The notes under the pieces: model-generated | Told to the model about the DNA's origin: nothing | Seen by the model: the letters and a program-made list of their open reading frames with translations, nothing else | Databases searched by the model: none | Shown: positions 42,788 through 55,531 of the stretch, piece after piece | Layout of the letters: the number at the start of each line of letters is the position of its first letter | How positions within the stretch are numbered: the first letter of the stretch is position 1 | DNA from: Phaeosaccion multiseriatum | Lineage: Eukaryota > Ochrophyta, other classes | DNA length: 64,000 nt | Assembly: GCA_965112735.1 (NCBI GenBank) | Contig: OZ218964.1 | Span: 2,232,001-2,296,000 of the forward strand | Direction: 5' to 3' | Program-made: the position numbers and the translations under genes

Positions 42788-44588
42788 ATGCTCCGGAGAA
42801 AGCAGCAGTGGCGGCGCTGTCCTCTTCCCAGGAGGGAGGGGCATCCGGCGGTAGCTGCCGCGGCGGTGCGGGGCGTGGCCGCGGGGGTTGTGGCGGCGGC
42901 GGCCGCGGCGGTGGCGGGCGCAGGAGGGAAGGACGAGATGCACTGGGGCAAGGAGGTGAGGCAATAGGGCCGGGGCCACACAGAGCGCCCCCCCCGGGCC
43001 GTCGTGGGTCTTCGCTGTGGGGAGGCAGGTGCTCGCGCTTGCAGTGTGTAGCTGATTCCTTGGCTGCTGCGAATGCATCATGCGCAACCCTACTGCAAGT
43101 CGGGGCCTGTGGCCGGTCAAGCCATTGTTTTCTTGTGTGGGGGGGAGTTGGCTGGGGTGCTGGGGTGGGGGAAATGCCTCCACCGGTTTCGGCCGAGGGG
43201 AGGGGTGCTGCGACTGTGCTTGGCTAGGCTAGGGTGTGTCATGGATTGGTGCTGCTTTGCAATGAGTCGGAAAGGGCATGGTGGGCCGCAGCATGAGAGA
43301 GAGTCGTTTTGTGCTGCACTGTGCTGCTGTTGCTCATCATCATTGCGCAAGGCTCTTTACTGACTCTCGTCCGCCCTGCGTCTCCCCTCGGAGCAAGCTT
43401 GGGCTGGGGTGTGGCATGGATTGGTGTTGCCTTGCTTGCAAAGAGTCGGCGGAGGCACGCAGCGCGATAGAAAGAGGAAGGAACTTCAGACCGGCCAAGG
43501 AACATTAGACCGTCCACCATCATGCGCAAGGCTCCTTGCTGAAGTTCGCCCGCCGTACTTATCCCTCTTGCCCCCCTGTCATCCTACTTGTGTGTCCCGC
43601 AGGCGTGTGCGGATGTTCAGACCAACAATGTCGCCGCCTCTGATGCTGGAGAGGCCTCTCCCCAGCTCGAGGCTCGGAGCCACGACTTCGCCTCTGAAGA
43701 CATATCACAGGAGGAGCAGGTACAGCAGGGCTCGCAGTGGTTCCGCAACTGGCGCAACGGCTCGCACAGCAGCAAGCACCGATCAGGGACACGCCACCAC
43801 CACCACCATCACCACCATCACCACCGCAGCCATCAGCAGCACGGCGGCGGCCACAGCAGTAGCCACAGCAACAGCCACAGCAGTCACAGTAGTCACAGCA
43901 ATAGCCATAGTAGTCACAGTAGTCACAGTAGTCACAGTAGCAGTCATAGTCACCGGGAGTCGCATGCCCCACATCAACACCACCACAGTCACTCGATGCG
44001 CTGGGCGCCAGAGGAGCAGCATCACCGGCAGCAACAACAGCAGCACCAGCAGCACCATCAACACCATCCGCAGCAGCAGCAGCAGCAGCAGCAGCAGGGA
44101 GGCAACTCCGCCTTCGCTCCCAGGCGGTCCACGCAGTTTCTCTTTCGGCGGCCACAGCGGCAGTCTCACTCTCACTCTCCCCCCGGGGCGGCCCTCTATC
44201 TGGAAGGTCAGGACGCAGCTCGTGGCTCACCGGGTACGCACGGCAGCGCGAGGCTCAAGGCTCGGGTACGGCGAACCGTTTCCTTCAGCAGACACGTTCG
44301 CGCCGTCCTCATCCCTGCCCGCTCCGACATTGACGAAATCTCCAAGCGGCGCATGTGGTGGCGCCATGAGGACTACCTTCTCTTTCGCAGCTGCTTCCTC
44401 GCCCACGTCCGGCGGGGCTGTGTGGCAGGTGCCCCCCCTGTGGCTGTCCCTGCGCCTGATCCTTCGTCGCCTGCACGCTCGCCTTCGCCGATGACGTATG
44501 CAGCAGCAGGAGGAGAAGAGCAAGAGGAGGAGGACAAGAGAAGAGTGGCGCCTAGCATGACCTCACAGGGGGATGATGAGGCAGCAGC

Positions 44589-44628
<40 letters not shown>

Positions 44629-45909
44629 GCAGAAGCAGAAGCAGAAGCAGCAGCAGCACTACAGGCCACGCGTCAAGCGCAAGCGGCGGCGGAGGCGGCA
44701 GCAAAGGCCAAGGCCGGCGTACTTGTGGCAGTGAGAGCAGCGGCGGACGCTGCCATCGCCGCTGCCCAGGAGCGGAAACGAGCCAACTTGCGAGGCGAGG
44801 ACGGCGGCAGCTCCACGGCCACCGCGTCGCCCTCTCCCTCGCCCCCTTCCTCCTCCGCCTCCCCCATACATTCCCCTCCTTCCTCGACAGCCTCCTCACC
44901 GAGAAGCTCCAGCTCCTGCTCGGGCTCTACATCCGACTCCACTGGGTCGTCGTCGTCATCTGATTCGTCGTCCGAGGCGTCCTCGGAGTCCGAATCCTCG
45001 GGCAACGGCTGCCTCAACATGGACGTTTCGCTCGAGGGCATTGAGGGCATGGACATGTTGAACATGTTCGACCTCGATCCCCATGTCGAGAATGACGAAG
45101 AGGACATGTGCAAGTCAAACAGCAGTCGCTCGGCCTCGTCGTCTTCTTCCAGCGGCTCCGACGGCGGCGCCACCTCAGGGGAGAGCTCCTCGGATAACAG
45201 CAGCCCCGTGCTGGAGCCACTAGCGTGCAGGCACCCCGGCGGGCGAAAGCAGCCGAAGCAGCAGCAAGAACAGCAGCAGCAGCAGCAGCAGCAGCAGGAG
45301 GAGGACCTAGGCACCTCCTCCGACGACGACGGCGGAGACGGCGACGACGAAGGCGAGGACGAGGACGAAGAGGAGAAGATGACGCGGCCCTCGGAGGACG
45401 ACCTCCTCTTCGCCGCCGCATCTCCGGGATCTGTTCGAAGCGCGGGCGGCAGGTGCTCCCTCCCCGGGGGGGTGAGCGCCTTTGCCCATGAAGCCCCTCC
45501 CCTGTGGGCAAACTCTTACCCCGTGCCGTCGGCCTTCCTGCTCCAGGGGGGCACCACCCAGGGGGGCAGCGGCCAGCAGCGCCTCTACGGCTCGAATCCG
45601 CGCTTTAACACCATTTGTGAGCTCATCTCCTCTCATCGAGCCAAACAGGAGGAGCACCGCCGCTACCAAACCGAGTGCCAAGGATTGGGCATTAGTCCAG
45701 GAGGGCGGGGGGGTGGCTCGCTTGGGCTGCTGGACTTCGAGACCCCCAAGTGCGACCTCTTGCAGAGCCTGCAGCGGTTTAGCGTAGGGGGGGGGGTGGA
45801 GCAGGGCACACAAGAGGCAGAAGAAACAGTGGTGGAGGCAGCGGCGGAGGGGGGGCAGGCGAGGGGGCGAGACAGCAGGGACGCAGAGGCTCTGTGTGTC
45901 AGGGCATGA
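42788..45909 (+). CDS. His/Ser/Gln/Ala-rich low-complexity protein
   Basis: Two exons, 42788-42955 and 43603-45909, join in phase 0 to 824 residues. The N-terminus (MLRRKQQWRRCP, then an Ala/Val-rich hydrophobic stretch) could be a targeting peptide or a membrane anchor. Then come poly-His, Ser-His repeats, poly-Gln and poly-Ala runs, and a Ser/acidic region. The one conserved-looking block is RRTVSFSRHVRAVLIPARSD followed by RRMWWRHEDYLLFRSCF (about residues 285-330). Its RTVSF fits the RVxF docking motif of protein phosphatase 1, and a Trp-rich block after such a motif is seen in many protist proteins; this is only a suggestion. The C-terminal part has LEGIEGMDMLNMFDLD and RFNTICELISSHRAKQEEHR. 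No enzymatic domain is visible. Confidence 0.7.
43195..43560. repeat. Diverged tandem duplication of about 180 bp in the intron of the His-rich gene
   Basis: Shared blocks GGATTGGTGYTGCYTTGC (about 43235 and 43416), AGTCGG, and TGCGCAAGGCTCYTTRCTGA (about 43345 and 43523) recur in the same order about 175-182 bp apart. Confidence 0.7.
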
Positions 45910-47171
45910 CAGAGGGCTTGCTGGAGGAGGCGCGCACACACACACATACATAGCACAGACACAGATACAAAAGGACGAAACAAGAGAGATAGTGACACAA
46001 GGCGGAAGACAACACAAGACCACCGGCGTCGGACAAGGACGAGAGCCAGGGCGGGCAGCACATAGCGCTTCATTACTACTGACTTTAATGTGTACGTAAG
46101 AGTACGTAAGGATGGACAGACAACACGACGACGGCCGCCGGGCGGGTGAGGGATATACGACGAATGAGGGGGGAGGGAGAGGGAGAGGAAGGGGAGGGGG
46201 AGATTTACTTGATGGGGAGTGAATGAAGGGGTTGATTTACTTTACAGTGAGTGGATGAATGAAGATGGTGCGTGCCTTGTGTGACGGTCATCGAAGAGGG
46301 GCAAGACATAAGAGGAGGAGGAGGAGAAAGGGAGAGAGGGTGGAGGGTGACGAACATAGGTCCCCCCGTAATTAGATTCTCTCGAAAAGGGGGATGGAAT
46401 AGACTAGACTACAAGCGAGAGAGCGGCGAGCAGGGGAATAGAGGAGAGAGGAGAGGAGCGAGCGAGGGGCCGCAGGAGAGGAGGGACGAAAGGCGCAGAG
46501 AAGATGGGCGAAGCGCCCTTTGGTTGAGGCCGTCGGGGGGGAGACGCCGACGGCATCATATCACATCACAGACAGAGATAGAGTGATAGAGTGTCAGAGA
46601 GAGAGAGAGAGAGACAGAGAGAGAGTGCGAGGGGAGGGGAGGGGAGGAGCCTTCTCATCAACATGAATAGCACGAGTCAGAGCTAGGCAGTGCGAGGCGA
46701 GGAGAGGAGAGCGAGGGGCACACACATGTTCCCGAGTCTCCTTCTCATGTATGATGCTCATGTATGAGTGACGCACATGTCCCCCCCGAGTCTCCTTCTC
46801 ATGTATGTGTTTTTACGCGCTGCATGGCGGAGCGTGTACGCATGGGGGGAGGGGGGATGGAGCGCTCGACGCGCCCCGTAGAGGGCTTTTTACAGTTACA
46901 GAACGGTTGCTTGGGGGCTTTCATCGTAGAATTAGAGCCCCCGCACCCTTCGGTGCGGTTTCGTTTCTGGTGCTGCGTTATAGTGTTGCACTTGCTTGCG
47001 TTGGAGCAAATAAACAAAGCACCTTTCTTTTGCTTTTTTACTGGCACAGTTGATATTTCGTTATATATCAGTGAACGATTGTCAACACCACGGAATGAAC
47101 TGAACACTGTGGCGTCCTAGTGAGTGCGTTCGAGCCTGGCTCATCGGTCGCTGCTACACAAGTGAGGCATG

Positions 47172-47205
<34 letters not shown>

Positions 47206-47649
47206 TTTCTTTTTCCCCTGCCTTACTTCGTCTCTTCCCCTCCCTCTGTATCCCACACCCCAAGGAGAGGGGCGGCGGTGGCGGTGAGAGGCAGGAAGGC
47301 GACAACAGGGCAGCTCTGCTCGGCCTGTCCTCCTGCCTCCTGCCTCCTCCCTCCTCCCTCCTCCCTCCTCCCTCCTCCCTCCTCTAGCAGCAGCACAACA
47401 GCGCAACACCAGTCCAGTCTCACTCTCACTTCATTGAAATATAATCTCTCTCAAGCCCAAGTTTGGGACCCAAGTGTGACACCTCTCCCTCCCCTCGTAC
47501 AGCAGGCGTGCTGAGCCCCCCCCCTGCACCACTGCAATATGTCGGTCGGTCGTTCGGTCGGTCGGTGGGTGTGTCGGTCGAGTCGAGGTGCCTCGGGTCG
47601 TCGGGTCGTTGCCTCGTCAGCCCACGGCCAGCAGCAAAGCAAGAGAATG
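45910..47649. other. Intergenic gap between convergent genes
   Basis: 3' regions of the His-rich gene (+) and the PPR-SMR gene (-). AATAAA at 47008-47013 could serve a plus-strand transcript. CT tracts (47170-47200) and CCTCCCT repeats (47335-47385) are present. No gene recognised. Confidence 0.55.
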
Positions 47650-49720
47650 CTATGCTCTGGGGGTGGAGGGAAGGATGGAGGGGATGGTGGTGACGATACG
47701 GCCCGGGTTGCCCTTGACCTCCCTGGCCTCTAGACCGAATGTCTCTCTCATGAAGCTCACAATGTAGGGCTTCAGCACGCTGACCCCCCGCTCCGAACTG
47801 TGCCGTCCCCACCCCGTCACCAGCTCCACCTCGCCCGTCACCTTCGTTGCACATACACGCGCACGCACACGCACACACACGCGTACACAAACCCACGTGC
47901 GCACACACACAAGAGAGAGGTTAGGTGTGCCGCAGATGGGGCGGGGCGTACAGGGTATGTAAGGGAATGTAAGGGTACGTAAGGGGGAGGGCGTCAGCAG
48001 AGCTGAAAGGCGGCAGCAAGAGAGAAACACAATAGCGAGGGCGTGAAGGACAAGGGCGTGTCTTCTCTCCTCTTTCTCCTGTCCTCTCCTCTCCTTCTCC
48101 TCTCTCTCCTCTCCTCTCCTCTCCTCTCTTCTTCCCTCATCTCTCCTCCCCTCTTCTCCTCTGTTCCCCATGCCCCCTTGACAAGAGCCTCATCATCTCC
48201 AACCCCCACAGCCCCCGTCAAACTCAAACTCAAACTCTCCTCTGTGTATCTCCCATTCCTTGTCATACACGCACATCGCGTGGACGCACACACACGCACA
48301 CGAAGCAAACAGATCAGATAAGACACGCAAGCAGGCAAACAGGCCGAATGGATAGGAGGGAGCGAGGGACGCAGAAATACAAAGGCACACCGTAACAGAG
48401 GGAAAGACATCCATACACAAAGACAGCGAGAGAGAGAGAGAGAGGAGAGCAAGACAGACAGAGCGCAGACACAGAGAGAGAGAAAGAGAAAAAGAGGCCT
48501 CCCTAGGTCAAGGTCTAGGTCCTCACCTTCTCCTCTCTAATGACGTGCGTGAGGGCCGCACTGGCGACGCTGGTGTGCAAGTGGTGGAAGTCCACCGCGC
48601 GTTTCCCCTCCGACATGCTCCTCCAGTGATTAGGGAACTGCCCAGAGGCCAGGCCCTCTCGGTACAGGCCCTGGGCAGGGCAGAGGTATATGGGCAGGGC
48701 GTTGGGGTGTGTGGTTGGGTGGTTGGTAAGTGGTGATACAAACGAAAGAGAGGGAGGGGATGGAGGGGATGGAGGGGAAGGAACGAGAAGCTCTCCCCTG
48801 GAAGGACACGCACGCACGCACGCACGCACGCCTGCAGTTTTCAGTTCTCAAGTTATGTGACATTATTGAATATCGAACACCATAAACGGGATCGAGATCG
48901 AAGCTTCTGTGTTTACTCCACAATAGAGCAGCCTCTGAAGACTCAGGAGGATCCAACCGTGCCGTGATAGGCCCTGCTTCCACTCAACACTCAACTTTTC
49001 CTCCCTCTCTCTGAGACTCTCTCTCTCTCTGTGGTTACTCTCCCACTCACTTCTTGTTCCTTACACTATTCATCCCCACTTTTTCTGCTGTTGCCTCAAT
49101 ACCTTCGTCCCTCCCCGTCTTCCATTTTCTTTCTTTTCCGCGTGTTTCCAAGCTATGCTACTCCTACTACATTCACTGACTTACTCACCTGCGCGGCGTC
49201 GATGTCTCCCAAGTCAGTGAATGCCGTGATGGCGTACTGCAGCACGGGAAAGAGCAGCTCGCCCTCCTCACGGGCGATGGCGAGGAGTCTCTGCACCTGT
49301 TGGTGGTACGGCGGGGGGGGGGGGCACCGAGACAGAGCATAGAGACGGAGAGTCAGCAGCAGAGCAGCAGCGCGAGTGGAGAGTCAGTGGCCGGGGGAGG
49401 GAAGGAGGGCTGAAAGGAAAGGATGAGTGTGCGAGTGGGTGAGTGAGTGAGTGAGTGAGTGAGTGAGTGAGTGAGTGAGTGAGTGAGGGAGTGAATGAGT
49501 GAGCGAGTGAGTGAGTGAGTGAGTGCGTGAGTGAGTGAGTGAGTGAGTGAGTAGTGAGTGAGTGAGTGAGTGAGTGAGAAAGTGAGTGAGTGCGTGAGTG
49601 AGTGAGGCAGTGAGTGGGTGAGTGAGTGTGAGTGGGCCCTTCATTCCTTCCCTTGTTCCTTCCTTCCTGAGTGCGCAAGAAAGACCGGCACCCCCTTTCT
49701 TTGCATATATACACGCACAC

Positions 49721-49762
<42 letters not shown>

Positions 49763-52271
49763 GCGCACGAATGCTTCCACCTACTGTGGTCTAATCCACA
49801 ACTCCAGACACCCCTTAGACACTCCTCAGACACCACTCAGACAACCCTCGGGCCAAGTCACTCCCTCCTCGCTCTCGACCCACCCCTCTGGTTGCAGTTC
49901 CAGTTGGCGTTCCAGTTTGAGTTGCAGTTTGCGTTCCGCCCCCCCCCCCCCCCCCTCACCTTGTCAGGCTGCTCGGTCTTGGCGTATACGCTGAAGAGGC
50001 TGGCCATGATCATGCCCGTGGAAGTGTTGTCCGCTTCTTCCTGCATTTGCACCGGCAAGACCCGTCCTTGCTTCTGTGGCGGCATGGGTCGGCTGGTGCT
50101 CTCCTGTAGCTGCGGGGCCCAGTGCGCTCCCTGATCAATGAAAAGAAGCCTCGACGCCGAAGCCGACAAGCCCTCCTCGCTCTCTTCGGCCTGAGCAGCA
50201 GCGCCAGGCGTCACTGCAGTTGGTGGTACAGTTGGTGGTACAGCAGCAGCACCAGAGCCCTCCTCCATTTGTAAGCGCTGTGCCCACTTGCCCGCCTCCC
50301 ACAACCCCTCCATCTCCCGCACTAGGCTCAGGGCCTCGGCCGACGAGCGCTCCTCCCACAAGCTCTGCACCGCGCAGCAGAATCTGAGAGAAACAAGGCA
50401 GTTTGTGTGCAGGTGTGTGGGCGCACTTTATCCACACTACTGTACTTCAGCAGTCTCAGTTTTGCAGGCCCCCAACAAACCCCAACAAGCCCATGAATGA
50501 ATGTACCTGACCGGGTCAGGCAGCACGCCCCTCGCTCGTATGTGGTCGAACCAGTGCAGGCTCTTGGTGTGCTGGCCCGTCTTGGACAGGCCTGACACAA
50601 GCGCAAACAAGGCTCTCTGGTGGGGGGGGGGGGATGGCAGCAAGTGGCAGTAGATGGTAGTAGATAGTGGTAGATGGCAGTGGATGGTAGTGGATGGTAG
50701 TAGATGGCAGTGGATGGTAGTAGATGGTAGTAGGTGGTAGTAGATGGTAGTGGATGGTAGTTGATGGTAGTAGAGGGTAGTAGATGGAGGAGAAGGCAGT
50801 AGACGGCAGTAGACGGCAGTAGACGGCAGTAGATGGTAGTGGATGGTAGTAGATGGTAGTGGATGGTAGTGGATGGTAGTAGATGGTAGTAGATGGTAGT
50901 AGACGGCAGTAGACGGCAATAGATGGTAGTAGACGGTAGTAGATGGCAGTAGATGGCAGTAGATGGCAGTAGATGGTAGTAGATGGTAGTAGATGGCAGA
51001 TACATGGCAGGTACATGGCAGCAGCAAGGGGCGAGGGCGAGGGGTGGGGGAGAGGGCCCGGCATGGCGGTGTGTGTCCGGGGCGCGGTGTGTGAGCGTCC
51101 GTCGGCCTTTGGCTCGCCGGCTGACTCAGAGGGGCATTCACTGTGTCTTACGCTGACTCAGAGGGGCATTCACTGTGTCATACGCTGACTCAGAGGGGCA
51201 TTCACTGTATCATACGCTGACTCAGAGGGGCATTCACTGTGTCATACGCTGACTCAGAGGGGCATTCACTGTGTCATACGCTGACTCAGAGGGGCATTCA
51301 CTGTGTCATACGCTGACTCAGAGGGGCATTCACTGTATCATACGCTGACTCAGAGGGGCATTCACTGTGTCATACGCTGACTCAGAGGGGCATTCACTGT
51401 GTCAGGGGCATTCACTGTGTCATACGCTGACTCAGAGGGGCATTCACTGTGTCATACGCTGACTCAGAGGGGCATTCACTGTGTCATACGCTGACTCAGA
51501 GGGGCATTCACTGTGTCAGGGGCATTCACTGTGTCATACGCTGTCATGCGGAGTCACACGGGCCGGCAGGCACACGAGCAGGCACCCAGGCATAGTGGGC
51601 GTACGGGGCAGGCAGCGGGTAGACAGGGCGGTATACATCCGCCTCCACCGTACCTCCTCCCCCTCCTCCACCACCACCACCTCCTCCTCCTCCTGCTCTC
51701 CTCCTCCCCCCCTCTCTCCTCCACCTCCTCCTCCTCCACCTCCTCCTCCTCCACCTCCTCCTCCACCACCACCTCCTCCTCCTCCACCACCACCACCACC
51801 ATCACCACCTCCTCCTCCTCCTCCTCCTCCTCCTCCTCCTCCTCCTCCTCCTCCTCCTCCTCCTCCTCCTCCTCCTGCTCTCCTCCTCCTCCTGCTCTCC
51901 TCCCCTGCCCCCATCTCCTACCTTGTGTCCCTCGTTGATGCCCGAGTCACCCTCTTTGTCCTCCTTCTCTTGCACGATGCCCTCGGCTTGTTCGAAGGCC
52001 CCTGCAGAGCAACACGCCACGACGGCCACTTCGTACGTAATCTCGTTGGGGGCCACCCCCTGACACCAGGCACCAGAGGAAGGCACCAGGACAGGCATCA
52101 GAGACAGGTACCAGAGGAAGGCACCAGAGGGAGTGGGACGGACCAGAAATTGGTGTCAGGCGCCAGTGAGTGAAACGGACCGGTGGTGTCCAGCAGGAAA
52201 GTCGTTACGGGGGGAGGGGCATTGGTGGGAGGGGCATGGATTCAGATGCCCGTCCTCGCCTCTCTCTCTCT

Positions 52272-52306
<35 letters not shown>

Positions 52307-55300
52307 CTCTCTCTCTCTCAGTCCTTCTCCGCAGACAAGGGTTTGTATCGCTGCGCTGCTCACACACACGCCGCGTATAACACTCGGCACAGTTGACAAC
52401 ATCCATATCACTTCTTCCCCTCCTTGATAAGCAAGAGCCAGGCAGACAGGCAGGCAGACAGCAGGCTGGCAAGTAAGCCAATCACCCAGGAATCAACTAA
52501 TGACACACGCCAGACAGACGACACTGACGGAAAACTCAAGCTTCTCACCTTCTCCTCCATCTCCCTCAGCACCTCCACCACCTTGTCCGCCCTCCCCACA
52601 CGCCCCCACGCTTCAATGAGGGCCGTGTAGGTGAGCACATTTGGCTTACACCTGCCTCCTCTCCACATGTCCGCCACCACCTCCGCTGCTTCAGGGGCCA
52701 GCCCTGCCTTGGAGAAGGCGTCGGCCGCTGCGGTGTGTAGGTACACCTCACTGCCCCAAGACACTTTGTCGAGCAGACCCGAGGCCTTCATGTCGCGTAC
52801 AAGCTTCACTGTCTTGGTGGTTTGGCCTGTGGGCAGGGGAGGGGAGGGGGGAAGGGTGGGGGGGGGGGGGCAGGACAGTGGCCAGACCAGAGAGGTGAGA
52901 GAGACGAAGGGATCAGAAGGAGAGGAGCAGTTGGGGAGAGCGGAAGTAAGACGACAGATAAGATGACAGAAAGACTACAGTAAAGAGACAGTAAGAGGAG
53001 AGGTTCATGGACAAGGGCAAAGGAGGCACAAGCGCAAGAGGAGAGAAGGTGGGCAGTTGGTGGTACAGCAGCGCCTCAGTAGCGCCTCGGCAAGGTGTTC
53101 GGTTTGCAGACTTGTACAGTGGAGCATGAGTGGAGCAGCCCGGCCCGTCTTAAGACGAACACCTACTCGACCTCTTGCTCCCTCCCTCCCTCCCTCCCTG
53201 CCTGCCTCACTCCCTCCCTCCCTCCCTCCCTCCATCCCTCCCTCCCTCCCTGCCTGCCTGCCTGCCTGCCTCCCTCCCTCTCTCCCTGCCTCCCTCCCTC
53301 CCTGCCTCCCTGCCTGCCTGCCTCCCTGCCTCCCTGCCTCCCTGCCTCCCTCCCTCCCTCCCACCCTCTCACCCATCTTGGCGCACACGGTAATCGCTGC
53401 GCTGAAGGCCGCCACCAAGTCCTCAGTGTCCTTCTCCTTGCGCCTCTCGGCGGTTTCATCTCCCCTATCCAATGGCAGGCTCCTCCTGCTCTCCTCCTGG
53501 CAGGCGCGCAAGTCCTCCAGCAGCCCCACTGCCTTATTCGGCAAGCCCATATGCCCGTAAGCTGAGATGGCCAGGGTATATACATATGCGTCTCCCCTCA
53601 CTCCTTCCTCCCTCATGAGGTGGAAGATCCCGATGGCCTCTTTGTGGCGCCCGTTCTTGGCCAGCGCCGACATAAGGGAGGAGTACGTGATGGCGGTGGG
53701 CCTCACGTTGGCAGCCCGCATCTGTGAGGCCCATGCACGCACGCACGCACGCCCACGCGCACACACATGCACGCACACACACACACACATATTGGAGGAC
53801 GGGAGGCAAAATGTCAGTGGCACAGACACACGCTGCGAAGCGAAGGACAACACGAGTGAGCCAAGCTAAGCTAAGCCCCACTGCCCTTTGCGCCAAGCTA
53901 CGGACAGGGAAAGCGCACACCGCCGCAAACGGTGGGAGGGGGTGGGAGCTCACTCACTCACTCACTGACTCACTCACTCATTCACTCACCCACTCACTCA
54001 TTCACTCACCCACTCACTCACTCACTCACTCACTCACTCACTCACTCACTGACTCACTGACTCACTCACTCACTCACTCACTCACCCACTCACTCACTCA
54101 CTCACTCATTCATTCACTCACTCCACTCACTCACTCACTCACTCACTCACTCACTCACTCACTCACTCACTCACTCATTCACTCACTCACTCACTCACTC
54201 ACTCACTCATTCACTCATTCACTCACTCACTCATTCACTCACTCACTCATTCACTCACTCACTCACTCACTCACTCACTCACTCACTCACACACACACTC
54301 ACTCACTCACTCACTCACTCACTCACTCACTCACCCACTCACTCACTCACTCACTCACTCACTCACTCACTCACTCACTCACTCACGCATTCACTCACTC
54401 CACTCACTCACTCACTCACTCACTCACTCACTCACTTACTTACTCACTCACTCACTCACTCACTCACTCACTCACACACACACTCACTCACTCACTCACT
54501 CACTCATTCACTCACTCCACTCACTCACTCACTCACTCATACACACACACACACACACTCACTCACAGCCGCCCTCTCCCACCCTCCCCCTTCTGCCTCC
54601 TGCTCGGATGGGAAGGGGACACCTTACTCACTTACAAACCTCCTCAAGGAGCACTGCCAGGGCCTTGTCGGGCTCTCTCTCTCTTAGTGACTTACTAATC
54701 CCCCCATCTCTCTCTCTTAGTGACTTACTACTCCCCCCTTATATGTCTGTCGCTCTTCCCCATTGACTCACTAACCTCGTCCAGCAGGGCCAGCGCCTCG
54801 TCCGGCTGTCCACACTTCCCGAAGGTTTTCATGAGCGCCGAGTACGTCCTCACGTCGGGCCGCAAGCCTGCAGGGGATGGGGGGAGGAGGGAGGAGGGGA
54901 TGGGGGGAGGAGGGAGGAGGGGTGAAGGGGTGTCTTCTCTCATGTCCCCAGGCGACATTCGACATTCGACATTCGACATTCGACATTCGACATTCGACTT
55001 TCGACTTTCTCGACAGTCGACGACTGCGTCGGAGCAGGCGAAAGCCAGAACCAGACACATACTCCGTTCCCCTTCCCGTTCGCCCCGCCCGCCCCCTTCC
55101 CTCCCTGCCTCCCGTACCGTCGCTCTTTAGCTCCTCGAACAGTGCCGATGCCCTCTCTGCGCTGTCTTTTCCCCCTGCGGCTTGCATGGCCGCAGTATAG
55201 TGGATGACCGAAGGCCTTAGGCCCATCTGCTTCATCTCCTCCAGCAAGTCCCCCGCCCGCCTGTGCTGCTGCTGCTCCTGCTGCTCCTCGGGGCCCCTGG

Positions 55301-55486
55301 CCTTGGCGCAAGCGGAAATGGCCCCTCCGTAAGAGTACGTATCAGGCGTGAGCCCCACCTGGATGGGACGGAATGGGCCCGCAGACGGCAGCAGATGGTA
55401 GGAACATGGCAGCAGAGGGCCGACGATGGCAGCAAATGGCAGTAGATGGCCAAAGATGGCAGCAGAGAGTCCGAAGAGAGACAACA

Positions 55487-55531
<45 letters not shown>

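Noticed and set aside
51121-51545. CRISPR-like array
   Set aside because: Repeats are directly adjacent with no unique spacers, in a eukaryotic intron.
53724-54698. Long Thr-His-Ser-Leu open frame
   Set aside because: It is a translation of CTCA repeats inside a PPR-SMR intron, on the opposite strand to the gene.
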